A stretch of 64,000 nt of DNA from Microvelia longipes (GCA_018340805.1 JACMZG010001913.1:2963115-3027114); one strand, 5' to 3'; counted from the stretch's first letter, positions 11,507 through 23,744 are shown. Notes: a model not told the origin generated them from the letters alone. Made by a program: numbers and translations.

Positions 11507-12278
11507 CTAGCAGGGATACCCGTGCTTCGCACGGGCATTAAAGAAGTAAATAATTTTTTATACAATTTCTTTTATCTGCTTATAGTACTACATAGCCAGT
11601 AAATCATTCCACCCTCTAAATATACTATACTAAATGTAATCAAAATGAAGTAAACTAATAATTTATGCCCTGTGCACAACTATTCCCATTTGTTTGCTTA
11701 TAGCACTACATAGCCTGTAAATCAGTGCATCTACAAATTAGTCTTTATACCAAGTTTTAACAAAATCACTGGAAATCCGCGTTTTAAAGTCAATAAAATG
11801 ATAAAATTTATTATAAAAAAGTCCTTTAAAGTTATTTTAACTACACCTAAAGATTTTGAGACCCGTATAATTATTATTTCCTGTTCGTAAGTTACTTATA
11901 GATATAATTTTATAGACTTATTCCGAGGCCATTGTCAGTTATATTCATTACTTTATTCAAAGTTATTTACTGCCCTAAAAAGCTTATTATAGCTCTAAAA
12001 TCAAATTTTTTAGCATCAAAATATTGCAAATGTACTGCTCTAAAATAATAGCTCTAGACATGCATGATTTTATGCTCTTCAAAAAGGCTATGATTTTTTA
12101 AATATTTCGATGCCCCTGTAGACCACTTTAGATGCCCCTAATCATCTTAAGACTCGGCTCAAACCTTCCCAACACTGTAGATTAATTTTGTAAAAAACTG
12201 TCGTGAAAATTCGTCCAGTCGTTCTCGAGTTTAGAGGGAACATCGGTAGCGACATTTGAATTTTATTTATATAGATTT
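11507..12278 (+). mobile_element. RTE-like non-autonomous repeat
   Basis: It begins CTAGCAGGGATA followed by the perfect hairpin CCCGTGCTTCGCACGGG (11519-11535). It ends with an ...AAAATTCGTCCAGTCGTTCTCG block and TTTATTTATATAGAT. From general knowledge, this start and end are typical of widespread RTE-related insect repeats. There is no coding frame. A related copy seems to lie inverted at 62225-62990. Confidence 0.45.
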
Positions 12279-12355
12279 TTGATAGAAGATAATAAAAATA
12301 GTGGCAATAAAAATAAGATGTCCTTTTAAAAAAAAATCTGAAATCGCAAATGAAA

Positions 12356-13612
12356 TAAGGCGCGGTCAAATATCCACGGCCTTCTAAATCCTTTTGGGCA
12401 TCGGATCACCAACAAACTTTTCTTTATCATTGATTCTTATGGGAAATTTTCGAGGTGCGTTAGTTTTTTTCAAAATTTTCAGTAATTAGCCGGATTTGTG
12501 ATAAATAAAGCCTATTTTGTAATCTGCACGGTCTTTTGGTTAATGTCAAACAGTATTTACATTCACTTGACTATTTATTTTTAATCTAACTTGGTACATA
12601 CATAACTACTGTTTTATCTACCTGATTTGTGTACAAATTTTGAATGTATTAATGAAAATTAGTACAAATTGTTATTATTTGCAGTCAACAACAAAGAGGT
12701 AATTCGTATGTACGCATGCACTTATATACGTATATACGTACGTACGTTTGTACGTACGTACACACGTTCGTATGTACGTATGTATGTACATACGTACGTA
12801 TGTACGTACGTACATACATACATGTATACATATGTATACGTGTACATATGAGTATATGTATGTACATGTGTACATACATACATACATGTACGTACGTACA
12901 TACGTTCGTACGTACGTACTTACGTACGTATTTACGTACGTACGCACATACGTACGTATGTATGTACCTATGTATGTATGTACGTACGTACATGTATGTA
13001 TGTATGTACACATGTGCATACATATACATATGTTTACATGTATGTATGTACGTACGTACATGTATGTATGTACATGTACATAGATATACATATGTATACA
13101 TGTACACATATACATATGTATACATGTACACATATACATATGTATACATGTATACATTTACGTACGTACATACATACGTACATACGAACGTACAAACATA
13201 CGTACACACATACGTACGTAAATACGTATATACGTACATGCGTACATACGAATTACCTCTTTGTTGTTGACTGTAAATAATAACAATTTGTGCTAATTTT
13301 CATTAATACATTCAAAATTTGAACACAAATCAGGTAGATAACATTGACGTCTAACAGTAGTTATGTATGTACCAAGATAGATTAAAAATAAATCGTCAAG
13401 TGAATGTAAATACTCTTTGACATTAACCAAAAGACCGTTAAGATTACGGAAATAGGCTTTATTTATCACAAATCCGGCTAATTACTGAAAATTGTGAAAA
13501 AAACTAACGCACTTTGAAAATTTCCCATAAGAATCAATGATAAAAAAAAAGTTTGTTGGTGATCCGATGCCCAAAAGGATCTAGAAGGCCGTGGATATTC
13601 GACCGCGCCTTA
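12356..13612. mobile_element. Foldback element with a (TACG/TACA)n core
   Basis: Two arms of about 350 bp (12356-12712 and about 13250-13612) are near-perfect inverted copies ending TAAGGCGCGGTC. Between them lie about 540 bp of TACG/TACA/TATA tetranucleotide repeat that is itself close to palindromic. Long Y/T/V-rich open frames on both strands here are by-products of the 4-bp repeat. Confidence 0.85.
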
Positions 13613-13804
13613 TAGAAGATTAATGTTCTTTTTTGACCAGATAGAATGTGTTACAAAAATTGATTCATAAATCAATAAAGGTTAAGATTTTGGCATTTAA
13701 TTTTGGCATTAAATGTAATTATTTACCAGCTGTTTATGAATCGACAGATTTTTAATGTTTAAGTCGTCAGATTTTGTATTTCATGTTGTTATATTTAGTT
13801 TAAG

Positions 13805-13813
13805 TATATAAAG
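13805..13813 (+). promoter_or_regulatory. TATA-like box before a short ORF
   Basis: TATATAAAG lies about 65 bp upstream of the ATG of the MITE-split short ORF at 13877. The spacing would fit a core promoter, but nothing else supports it. Confidence 0.25.
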
Positions 13814-13876
13814 TTACAAAAATAGAACGTTATCAAAAACTAAATCTGTAAACTAAAGTTAAGTTACTAAATCATA

Positions 13877-14234
13877 ATGAGTGAGAACAACAGTGAAGGG
13901 TCAATCCATTTCAAGTGATCCAGAGATGTTGCTCGAAAAAAATGAAAATTGAAATTTTTTTTTCTGTGTTGGTCCTACCCATAGGTAGTCCAAAACGCCT
14001 AGTATTAATTTTTTCTACAGCCTCCTTCATTTTCAAAAATCACTTTTTAGTTCCCGAGACACCCAAATTTTGAGTTTTTTCGCCAATTTTTGAATTGAAA
14101 AAAAAAAATTATCAATTTTCATTTTTTCGAGCAACATCTCTGGATCACTTGAAATGGATGACCCTGAAGTGAATAAAGATACAAACATTGTTGACATTGA
14201 CGAGTTATTGGACCGCACGCCACCTGATATTTAA
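13877..14234 (+). pseudogene. Short acidic ORF split by a MITE
   Basis: ATG at 13877 opens a frame of seven codons (MSENNSE), then a 267-bp TIR element interrupts it. Beyond the element and its TGAA duplication the same frame resumes and stops at 14232-14234 after a D/E-rich stretch ending DIDELLDRTPPDI. The intact frame would be 28 codons. It may be a first exon, part of another transposon, or chance. No family recognised. Confidence 0.3.
13898..14164. mobile_element. TIR element (MITE) with TGAA target duplication
   Basis: The ends begin GGGTCAATCCATTTCAAG and are inverted copies over about 66 bp. A 4-bp direct repeat TGAA flanks it (13894-13897 and 14165-14168). The interior is non-coding. 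Confidence 0.8.
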
Positions 14235-14399
14235 GTATTGCATCAACTTTAAAACAGTCTTTACTGCCAAATTAAAGGTTATATTTTGAAGAAAAATTAA
14301 GTCTTGTATATTATTTTCTGCCGTTAGTAGATAAAATAATATACGCTACTATGACGCAAAGGAAACATTGCTGACTCGTTCTAGCTTTGTCTGCATCGG

Positions 14400-14540
14400 C
14401 TCCGCCTCTGCAGGCAAATCGTCATTTGCCTGACTCGGCTTCGCCTCGTCAGTCAAATGGGTTAATTACCAACCTCGGCTTGCGCCTCAGCAGGTAATTT
14501 CAATAGCCTGCCCTCGCCTTCGGCTCGGGGGCTAATACAA
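14400..14540. repeat. Cluster of short hairpins around GGCTTCGCC-like cores
   Basis: Three adjacent hairpins share a CTCGGCTTCGCCTC-like loop but have different stems: CATTTGcCTGAC with GTCAGtCAAATG (14423-14459), AATTACC with GGTAATT (14464-14499), and TAGCC with GGCTA (14504-14534). Confidence 0.7.
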
Positions 14541-14739
14541 AAACTCGTCTGCAAAATTCCATTTTGCTGCCTAGTAGCATAATATACTATTATCGTTAAA
14601 AATGTAGAACAAAAAGCATTAAAGATCAATAAAAAATAAGTAACAGTCTACTTTAAAGAAGTAACAAGAAAAAAATGGAGTACGGGGTTCCTCGGAACCT
14701 TTCTTCATTACTTTAACCTTTCTTTGCCAAATTTACTGC

Positions 14740-14900
14740 AACATGCCTTCGGACCCGCTTCGCTCGTCTTTTGCGTCAGTGGCTAACATTAAATACCAGA
14801 GCCACATCCAGATAGATAGCACACCGATTTATGATTACTCGCTCATCCTCCCTGCTTCGAACTCGCTATGCTCGTCTTCAGAAAATACAGTTCGCATCAG
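14740..14900. repeat. Dispersed repeat with CGCTTCGCTCG motif
   Basis: The CTTCGAACTCGCTATGCTCG stretch and the TCTTCAG after it are closely matched near 53287-53325, and inverted forms occur at 22480-22590. It belongs to the dispersed GAGCGAAGCGAG-type repeats of this window. Confidence 0.5.
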
Positions 14901-15153
14901 ATAAAAAATATCATATCCCAATAATATCTTCTTGATCTCAATGTATTTAAATTAAGGTCAATCAAATTATCAGCATAATGGCCTTTATCTTGAACTAATT
15001 TTCTATAACATAACAATCTAACAAATTTTCTTTGGATTGTTTCTAATAAGTTAGAACTATTTGAGTAAAACGGATTTAGTCAGGTAGGCAATAAATAATT
15101 TCTGCAGAGCATCATAAAGGTATTATTACTAGTTGAGTCTATGCTAGTAGAGG

Positions 15154-16622
15154 CATGGGCGTCCTCAGGATTTTTCGGGGGGGGGGGTCAAAGTTCAGTA
15201 ATCAATAATGTGCTGTGGGTTTAGTATTCAGCACACTTTCACAAAAGTTAGAGATAGGAGTTCAGCAAAGCACAAGAGTGGGGCTTTGCTCAACTAAATT
15301 ATAATGTATTGACAAAAATTATGTAATACTTTATTTATTGTGCTTACATAAATATTTAAAAATGTCTAATTAAGCACCACATTAAATAAATAAATAAATA
15401 TTTTAATTAATTTAGACCTTTAGCGAGCGAAGCGAGTTCAATAAAACATTGCTTATTTAAGAAGCAAACTAAACCTATTTCGTTCCTTAGATAAGGGTGT
15501 TATCAACCTAACGAGCGAATTATTACTACATAATTTTTAAATGCAACAATCTAGCAAGCGAATCATACTCCTATTTACGTACCTTATAATATACTTTAGC
15601 AATCTTGTGAGCCTCTTCTCCGATATTCACGCATACATTTATAGCAATCTAGCAAGCGAATCATGCTCCTATTTACGTATCTTATAATATACTTTAGCAA
15701 TCTTGTGAGCCTCTTCTCCGATATTCACGCATACTTTATAGCAATCTAGCAAAGCGAATCATGCTCCTATTTACGTATCTTATAATATACTTTAGCAATC
15801 TTGTGAGCCTCTTCTCCGATATTCACGCATACTATTTATAGCAATCTAGCAAGCGAATCATGCTCCTATTTACGTACCTTATAATATACTTTAGCAATCT
15901 TGTGAGCCTCTTCTCCGATATTCACGCATAATTTATAGCAATCTAGCAAGCGAATCATGCTCCTATTTTACGTACCTTATAATATACTTTAGCAATCTTG
16001 TGAGTCTCTTCTCCGATATTCACGCATACATTTATAGCAATCTAGCAAGCGAATCATGCTCCTATTTACGTATCTTATAATATACTTTAGCAATCTTGTG
16101 AGCCTCTTCTCCGATATTCACGCATACATTTATAGCAATCTAGCAAGCGAATCATGCTCCTATTTACGTATCTTATAATATACTTTAGCAATCTTGTGAG
16201 CCTCTTCTCCGATATTCACGCATACATTTATAGCAATCTAGCAAGCGAATCATGCTCCTATTTACGTATCTTATAATATACTTTAGCAATCTTGTGAGCC
16301 TCTTCTCCGATATTCACGCATATATTTATAGCAATCTAGCAAGCGAATCATGCTCCTATTTACGTGTCTTATAATATACTTTAGCAATCTTGTGAGTCTC
16401 TTCTCCGATATTCACGCATATATTTATAGCTATCTAGCGAACCAAGCAAACCTCTTGTTTGACATTCACAGCAATCTAGCGTTAGTTATTTTTATGAAAA
16501 AATGCAGGATAATAAACATTAAACTTTTAATAATTTGCAGTGCGGGTTAATCTAACTTTTGTGATTTTCCGGGGGCGGGGAGGTCAAGTGACTCGTTTAA
16601 TCCCCCCCTCCGGACGCTCATG
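15154..16622. mobile_element. TIR element carrying a minisatellite
   Basis: The ends read CATGGGCGTCC and GGACGCTCATG (inverted), each next to a G or C run. The flanks AGTAGAGG and AGTAGGGA resemble an 8-bp target duplication, as made by hAT elements. The element sits in an older MITE D copy (remnants to 15153 and from 16623). Most of its inside is the 97-bp minisatellite. Confidence 0.55.
15540..16480. repeat. 97-bp minisatellite, about 9 copies
   Basis: The unit runs from AGCAATCTAGCAAGCGAATC through TCTTATAATATACTTTAGC to CTCCGATATTCACGCATA. Copies start near 15643, 15740, 15840, 15937, 16038, 16135, 16232 and 16329. The CTAGCAAGCGAATC part is related to the array at 49490-50110. Confidence 0.95.
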
Positions 16623-16822
16623 AGTAGGGACCCTATCGGAGTTTTAGGAACATCGAAAAGCAACCTAACCATATTCGATTATAATCAAATAAATAGTTCA
16701 AAATTATAGTCATAGTTACGTAACACAACGATTATAAAGCAAAACAAACCCCCAAAAATGTGCGAAAAGCCGACAACGATTGAATTATTATAACCTTAAC
16801 ACACTCTTAGAGGTCTCATTTT
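16623..16822 (+). mobile_element. MITE D fragment
   Basis: About 200 bp match the body of the MITE D copies at 33428 and 60517 (blocks AACATCGAAAAG, TTATAACCTTAACAC). Its left end is separated by the element at 15154-16622 and its right end runs into the 60-bp satellite. Confidence 0.7.
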
Positions 16823-16824
16823 CT

Positions 16825-19325
16825 TATTACTTCTTCCCCTCATATAATAGGAGATAGAGAAGCAAATGTAGTTGTCACATTTTCTTACTACTTCTTTTCC
16901 TCATATAATAGGAAATAGAGAAGCAAATTTAGTTGTCGCATTTTTATTACCTCTCCCTCATAAATTGGAGAGAGAAGCAAATTTAGTTGTCACATTTTTT
17001 ATTACTTCTTCCCTCATATAATAGGAGATAGAAAAGCAAATTTAGTTGTCACATTTTCTTATTACTTCTTCTCCTCATATAATAGGAGATAGAGAAGCAA
17101 ATTTAGTTGTCATATTTTCTTACTACTTCTTCCCCTCATATAATAGGAGATAGAGAAGCAAATTTAGTTGTCACATTTTCTTATTACTTCTTCCCCTCAT
17201 ATAATAGGAGATAGAGAAGCAAATTTAGTTGTCATATTTTCTTATTACTTCTTCCCCTCATATAATTGGAGATAGAGAAGCAAATGTAGTTGCCACATTT
17301 TCTTACTACTTCTTCCCCTCATATAATAGGAGATAGAGAAGCAAATTTAGTTGTCATTTTTCTTATTACTTCTTCCCTCATATAATAGGAGATAGAAAGC
17401 AAATTTAGTTGTCATATTTTCTTACTACTTCTTCCCCTCATATAATAGGAGATAGAGAAGCAAATTTAGTTGTCATATTTTCTTACTACCTTCCCCTCAA
17501 TAATAGGAGATAGAGAAGCAATTTAGTTGTCATATTTTCTTATTACCTCTTCCCCTCATATAATTGGAGATAGAGAAGCAAATTTAGTTTCATATTTCTT
17601 ATTATTCTTCCCTCATATAATTGGAGAAGAGAAGCAATGTAGTTGCCAATTTTCTTACGCCTCATATAATAGAGATAGAGAGTTGGTCATATTTTCTTAT
17701 TACTTCTTCCCCTCATATAATAGGAGATAGAAAAGCAAATTTAGTTGTCATATTTTCTTACCTACTTCTTTCCCCTCATATAATAGGAGATAAGAAGCAA
17801 ATTAGTTGCCACATTTTCTACTACTTCTTCCCCTCATATAATAGGAGATAGAGAAGCAAATTTAGTTGTCATATTTTCTTATTACTTTCCCCTCATATAA
17901 TAGAGATAGAGAAGCAATGTAGTTGTCACATTTTCTTATTATCTTCTCTCATATAATAGGAGATAGAGAAGCAAATTTAGTTGTCACATTTTCTTACTAC
18001 TTCTTCCCCTCATATAATAGGAGATAGAGAAGCAAATTTAGTTGTCATATTTTCTTACTACTTCTTCCCCTCATATAATAGGAGATAGAGAAGCAAATGT
18101 AGTTGTCATATTTTTCTTACTACTTCTTCCCCTCATATAATAGAGATAGAGAAGCAAATTTTAGTTGTCACATTTTCTTACTACTTCTTCCCCTCATATA
18201 ATAGGAGATAGAGAAGCAAATGTAGTTGCCACATTTTCTAACTACTTTCTTCCCCTCAATATAATAGGAGATAGAGAAGCAAATTTATTGTCATATTTTC
18301 TTATTACTTCTTCCCCTCATATAAATAGGAGATAGAGAGAGAAATGTAGTTGTCACATTTTCTTATTACTTTCTTCTCCTCAGATAATAGGAGATAGAGA
18401 AGCAATTTAGTTGTCATATTTTCTTATTACTTCTTCCCCTCATATAATTGGAGATAGAGAAGCAAATGTAGTTGCACATTTTCTTACTATTTCCCCTCAT
18501 ATAATAGGAATAGAGAAGCAAATTAGTTGTCATATTATTACTCTTCCCCTCATATAATTGGAGATAGAGAAGCAAATGTAGTTGCCACATTTTCTTACTA
18601 CTTCTTCCCCTCATATAATAGGAGATAGAGAAGCTAATGTAGTTGTCACATTTTCTTATTACTTCTTCTCCTCATATAATAGGAGATAGAGAAGCAAATT
18701 TAGTGTTGTCACATTTTCTTACTACTTCTTCCCCTCATATAATAGGAGATAGAGAAGCAAATTTAGTTGTCACATTTTCTTACTACTTCTTCTCCTCATA
18801 TAATAGGAGATAGAGAAGCAAATTTAGTTGTCATATTTTCTTACTACTTCTTCCCCTCATATAATGGGAGATAGAGAAGCAAATTTAGTTGTCATATTTT
18901 CTTACCTTCTTCCTCATTAATAGGAGATAGAGAAGCAAATTTAGTTGTCACATTTTCTTACTACTTCTCCCTCATTAATAGGAGATAGAGAAGCAAATGT
19001 AGTTGCCACATTTTCTTACTACTTCTTCCCCTCATATAATAGGAGATAGAGAAGCAAATTTAGTTGTCATATTTTCTTATTACTTCTTCCCCTATATAAT
19101 AGAGATAGAGAAGCTAATGTAGTTGTCACATTTTCTTATTACTCTTCTCCTCATAATAATAGAGATAGAGAAGCAAATTTAGTTGTCATATTTTCTTATT
19201 ACTTCTTCCCCTCATATAATAGGAGATAGAGAAGCTAATGTAGTTGTCACATTTTCTTTTACTTCTTCTCCTCATAAATAGGAGATAGAGAAGCAAATTT
19301 AGTGTCACATTTTCTCATTACAATA
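16825..19325. repeat. 60-bp satellite, about 40 copies
   Basis: The unit is about 60 bp and contains CCTCATATAATAGGAGATAG, AGAAGCAAATTTAGTTGTCA and TTTTCTTATTACTTCTT. Copies differ by a few substitutions (TTTAG/TGTAG, ATAATA/ATAATTG) and by scattered one-base gaps, mostly in homopolymers. No coding function; open frames inside it are by-products. Confidence 0.97.
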
Positions 19326-21231
19326 CTTTCCCTTCGTATAATGCAAAAAGTTAGATAGTAATAATTAGAAAATTTGACTTTCTCTTTCCTAAATTGAAAA
19401 GATTAATTGTTGTCTCGTAAATGTTTTTCTTAAAAAAAATCAATTTGGAATAGAAATCCGCGCACTAAATGATTAATAAGGTAACTGACCTAGGCTGGGT
19501 TGTTTCTAGGTGGCTAATTTCTGGGTCAGTACAGGTGTATTTATCTATGGTCTTTAAGTTTAGGTCAAAACCTGGTCATACGTTTTCCTTTCCTACGGCT
19601 CGAAAGAAACTAATTACGTCAATGGATAGATCAAAGACCAAAATGTTTTGAAAAGTTTTCGTAACATATATAGACGACTTAATGTATATTGCAAAAATAT
19701 TTGTGTTCCATTAGACATTTTAAACTATACCAATTAAGATAATTGTGGATATGCTCAGCTGTCAAGTATTTTCTCATAATAAATGAACTATAGATATGAC
19801 TAAGTTAAAACAATGCTGAGTGTAGAGTTGGTGTAGGAGAGGTACAATACTTCGTATATCATATATAAAAGCATGACAACTACTTATGTCGACTACTAAA
19901 TAAAAAATATGATTACAAAAAAATAAACCAAAAAAAAAAACACATATAAGCCATTGAACATAAAAACAGTATTTGTATTTACTTGGTTTTTTAAATTGCT
20001 TAGTGTTTAAGCTACAAATTGACATATAAAATTATTCTAATATTTACTACCCTATCTCCGTTACTAGCTACCGTCCCCCGCTTTTTTTAAAAAAAAAGAA
20101 CGCCAAACTCTTCATTCTCTTGAACTTGTCATTTTCCTTCCACAAGCGCAACTTCTAAACAACTTCTCTTAGTTAGTACAACTCCTCGTAAAACTTTACG
20201 ATAAGTGTCTCTTTAAAATAATTTTTCTATATAACTCGTGAAACATTCCTCCTTCTACCAACGCTTTAAAACAAATCTCAATAACGTATTATAATTAAGC
20301 TCAAATTTTAAAACTGACTCTTTAAAAATAAATTCTATTAAATGAGTCTTGAAGTAATTTTCACTCTAACTTTTCAAATTAATTTCCACAAAATTTTCAC
20401 TAAATTAATTATTCTTCAAACCATTTTTTTTCGAAATAACTTCTACATAAAGAGATAAAAATCCTTAAAAGGATTAAAGAGCTAAAAGAAGTTAAATCAT
20501 TTCCTTTAAATATTTTTTAGTAAATTCTCATCATAAAAATAAAACTTATGAGGTATTTAATTGCTTAAATTAGTCTTATGATCATTTAAAAAACTCTAAA
20601 TTATTTCCTCCGAAAACTCCTAATAATAAATATTTAAAATAACTTCATAAATTGACTTTTTAAAGTATCTTTTAAATTGAATTTAATAAATAAACCCTTT
20701 ATTACTTTTAAACAAGCTCTTTAAAATAACTTCCTTAACTCTTTAGATCTCTAATAATTTCCTTAACTAACTCCTTAAAAACATCTGCTGAGTAAGTTAA
20801 AATCTAATAAATTATTAAAATTAAATAATTTTTCTTTTATTATTTTAAGTAATAAGACAAAAGTTTGTATAGAATTTTCTTTATTGAATTTTTTTAACTT
20901 ATCAAATTTGCCTTTAAAATAACTATACGAGAAGTTTTAAAATCAGAAAAGAAGTTGTTATTTTAAAAACAATCACATTAATTTAATTGTTTAGAAGTGT
21001 TGTAATTGTGCTTAAATATTGGACGTGAATCTATCTGTATTCGTAAGGTCAGTGTCACAAGCTTCTGATGCGTCAGGAAGAATAATTATCACTTCCAGGT
21101 AAATTATTATCTTATTATTTATAGTTTTTTTAGTAATATCTGTTACAATTTATACACTAGGCAAACTTGTTAATAATTACCGAATATCTTTTGGAAAAAT
21201 TCGTTGATAAATGAGAGAGACAAGGCTAGGG
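19326..21231. other. Gene-free AT-rich stretch
   Basis: About 1.9 kb without a convincing gene. From about 20100 to 20960 short blocks of the type CTTTAAAATAA and ACTTCTTAAAT recur irregularly, as in a very old decayed tandem repeat. An open frame at 19469-19651 matches no family I recognise. Confidence 0.45.
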
Positions 21232-22410
21232 ATGTTTACTTTTCCTCATTTATACCGTAGGTATATAGGAAAAGTATTGTGTTTTGTAAAAAAATCAGAA
21301 ACCGGGATGACACCAGAATTATCCGTTTCAGCTCGTTTAAGACCTCCTAAGTAGTTTTCGCAAAGTTGTCTGTATTTGTGTGTAAGAGTGCGTTTGTGTG
21401 TCTGTTATCATCGTAGCTCCCAGTGTATTTATAGAGAGTTAAAATAGTGTACGAAATTCGGTCAATAGGTGTAGTTGTGCTATTCGAAATAGTTATTTAT
21501 GCACCAAGAAAGTAAAGAATGCTATTATTTCCCTGAGCAGTTAGTTGGTTCCTAAGGCGTAAGCCGAGGGAACCAAAGTATTTAACTCCCGAGGCGAAGC
21601 TGAGGTATTTATGTGATTAATTCCCGAGGCAAAGCCGAGGGGGTTAAGACTATTAACTCCCGAGGCGAAGCCGTGGAAGGTAATTGCGAGGCGGAAAATA
21701 ACATTTTACTTCCAAGGTGCATACAAGATTTTATCTCCAGACGTTGATTTTATTTTAACATGTTGGGTTGTATATTATTCTTATTTTTTGGGTCGGACCC
21801 CCTTATTTTAAATTTAGTTACTTATTTAAATATAGTTAAATTTAGGACCCCCTTATTTTATTTTAAATTTAGGGGTGCTGCCCCCAAAGAAAAATTCAAA
21901 AATTTGTTTTATTGCTCCAAACATTTTTTTTGGACCTGAAGCGGATTTTTCTCCCTTGTGAGTGAAAAGTGCTTCTTTACTCCCTAAAAACTAGTTAATA
22001 AACTTTACATACACCGTCTGGAGATATAATATTTTTTATGACGTCATTAATCCGTTATAATGACACCGCTTAAATTTCGAAAAATTATAAAACGTGGAAA
22101 AATGTTGGCAATTTTAGATTTGGCGCGTATGTGGCTATGTATAAGATTTACATAAGTGCCAAGTTTCATCTCATTATCAGCATTAGTTCAATTTTTATCA
22201 AATGACTTGCATAGGTTTTTGAAAAATTGGAAAATTATCCAAATGAGTTGAAATTCGGAAAAAGTATACTTAAAGTATACTTATTTATGCAATAAATAAG
22301 TATACTTATTTATGCAATAAATAAGTATACTTATTTATGCATTAAATAAGTACACCAACTTTCGTTTCAATACAACAAGTACATACATGATTTTTGTTGG
22401 GTCATAAATG
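21232..22410 (+). mobile_element. Repeat A, long copy
   Basis: It starts with the hairpin ACTTTTCCT...AGGAAAAGT and continues through AATTATCCGTTTCAG, CTGTTATCATCGTAG and TGTAGTTGTGCTATTCG. It ends near ATGATTTTTGTTGGGTCATAA. Other copies are at 25515-25735 (inverted), 26613-27750, 53385-53625 (inverted), 46247-46288 and 56296-56540. No coding frame; the class is unknown. Confidence 0.7.
21545..21690. repeat. Hairpin cluster with GAGGCGAAGCCGAG-like cores
   Basis: TTGGTTCC pairs with GGAACCAA (21545-21576), and TTAATTCCC pairs with GGGGGTTAA through two G-T pairs (21617-21647), each around a GAGGCRAAGCCGAG-like loop. It lies inside the long Repeat A copy. Confidence 0.65.
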
Positions 22411-22479
22411 TTAACTGCATCGAGCGTGTTCACTGCCTGGATGGGTGACTGCTGGGAATGAAATAGATGTATTTACTCT

Positions 22480-22592
22480 CAAAGGACGAGCAAAGCGAGT
22501 CCGAAGACGTGTTGCAGTTTAAATTTAACGCATTGTATACCCTGAGGACGAGCAAAGCGAGTGCGAAGTAGGGAGGATGAGCGTAGCGAATC
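22480..22592. repeat. GGACGAGCRAAGCGAGTCC repeats
   Basis: The motif occurs at 22484-22502 with stem GGAC/GTCC and again, slightly altered, near 22543-22561, followed by a GGATGAGCGTAGCGAATCC variant. The same motif occurs at 24422 and 54205. Confidence 0.6.
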
Positions 22593-22700
22593 CAATTTTT
22601 TATTTTATTACTATTTGATGAAATAGAGATATAAAATTGAGGGGGCATAGTCTATCTCAATCCATTGAGAGGCCTGTAACACCTGTTAGGAGCTCTCAGA

Positions 22701-23210
22701 GACTCGGTGGTGTAGTGGTTAGCACGTGCGCCTGCCACCCAGACAGTCCGGGTTCGATCTCGGTCGGGGCCTCTAGGATTTTAATGCGAGGGATGAAAAT
22801 CCTTTCACGTGATGTCCTTCGAAAGGGACGTTAAGAGGTGGTTTTGAGACTATGCGATGTCAGGTACTCGTAAAAGATCCCTAACTCTAAATGGACCTGG
22901 GTTTAGGCAAAATTTAGGGCCCTCAATAGTAGTTTATATTAAATATATATGTTTCTGCCTTATGGTTTCGAGAGCAGGTAAGCCTGGTCTGGCAGTAGGG
23001 CACGTGATGTCTCTAGTTAAAGCTAGAGAACTTTAAGTTCTCTTAAAGTTCTTCTAAAAGGATTTAGAAGTAAAATTCCTGCACTAGGACACATGATATA
23101 AAAGAAAAGTATCTTTTATCTAAGGGAGTCAGCAATAAGGGCCCAACCACGTGGCCTACTTGCTGGGTGGACTATCACCTCTCCCTAATTACTATCACCA
23201 CTATGTATGA
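22701..23210 (+). mobile_element. tRNA-Gly-derived SINE, copy 1
   Basis: The head has RNA polymerase III promoter boxes: GGTGTAGTGG (A box) and GGTTCGATCTC (B box). The part CGCCTGCCACC resembles the anticodon arm of tRNA-Gly(GCC). The body matches the copy at 35184-35736 (inverted). The 3' end, with AAGGGCCCAAC and ACGTGGCCTA, also occurs at the 3' end of the LINE at 51341-52138. It is not a functional tRNA: the acceptor stem is lost and a long body follows. Confidence 0.8.
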
Positions 23211-23649
23211 TAAAGTATAGATACGGGAGTAAAACCGCTTCGACGTGAATATCTAAGTTTGTATGGTGACAAGTATCTTACTAGAATAGAAGAATTGCTT
23301 CAAAATGATGATGATGTGAAAATTATTTGACGGATCAATATCCTGTGAAGAATAGGTCATTCATCTTCCATAACGGTATGTAATGGTTTCAACGGTGCTA
23401 TCGAGTTTTGAACTCTATAATGTTTGATCTATATCCTCTACACTAACATTCAAATCTTATTTAGGAAACTCCTGGAACAATTCATTTCGGTTCTATATTT
23501 AGTACGCATATTATTCGGACCGCTCTTCTTATGCGTCTGAACGGGTAATATACGTAGCGTGCATTTGCTTTCTAATTAAGAGCTATAAAATCCATTTTGC
23601 TCTTGTAGCATAATATAATATTTCTTACGTTCCTTCCCGAGTTTAATCC

Positions 23650-23720
23650 AAATCGGTCCAAATCGGGCCTCAAAGATTTTTATGCGAGGGAAAGAAATTC
23701 TTACACTTGGGAACTTAAAC
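23650..23720 (+). mobile_element. SINE fragment
   Basis: A short block around GGGCCTCAAAGATTTTTATG resembles the part of the SINE just after its tRNA-like head (GGGGCCTCTAGGATTTTAAT at 22766). Fragment only. Confidence 0.4.
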
Positions 23721-23744
23721 AAGAGGCTTTCGATCTAGGCCTGT

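Noticed and set aside
12669..13280. Long overlapping open frames on both strands, rich in Tyr, Thr and Val
   Set aside because: They translate a TACG/TACA tetranucleotide array. Every frame is open because the repeat lacks stops, and there is no start context, splice context or domain.
16825..19325. Regular 60-bp array that could be mistaken for a CRISPR
   Set aside because: There is no repeat-spacer alternation: the entire unit is conserved. The context is animal DNA, so it is an ordinary satellite.
22701..22775. tRNA-Gly gene
   Set aside because: A and B boxes are present, but the acceptor stem does not pair and a 500-bp body with a LINE-like tail follows. It is a SINE head.
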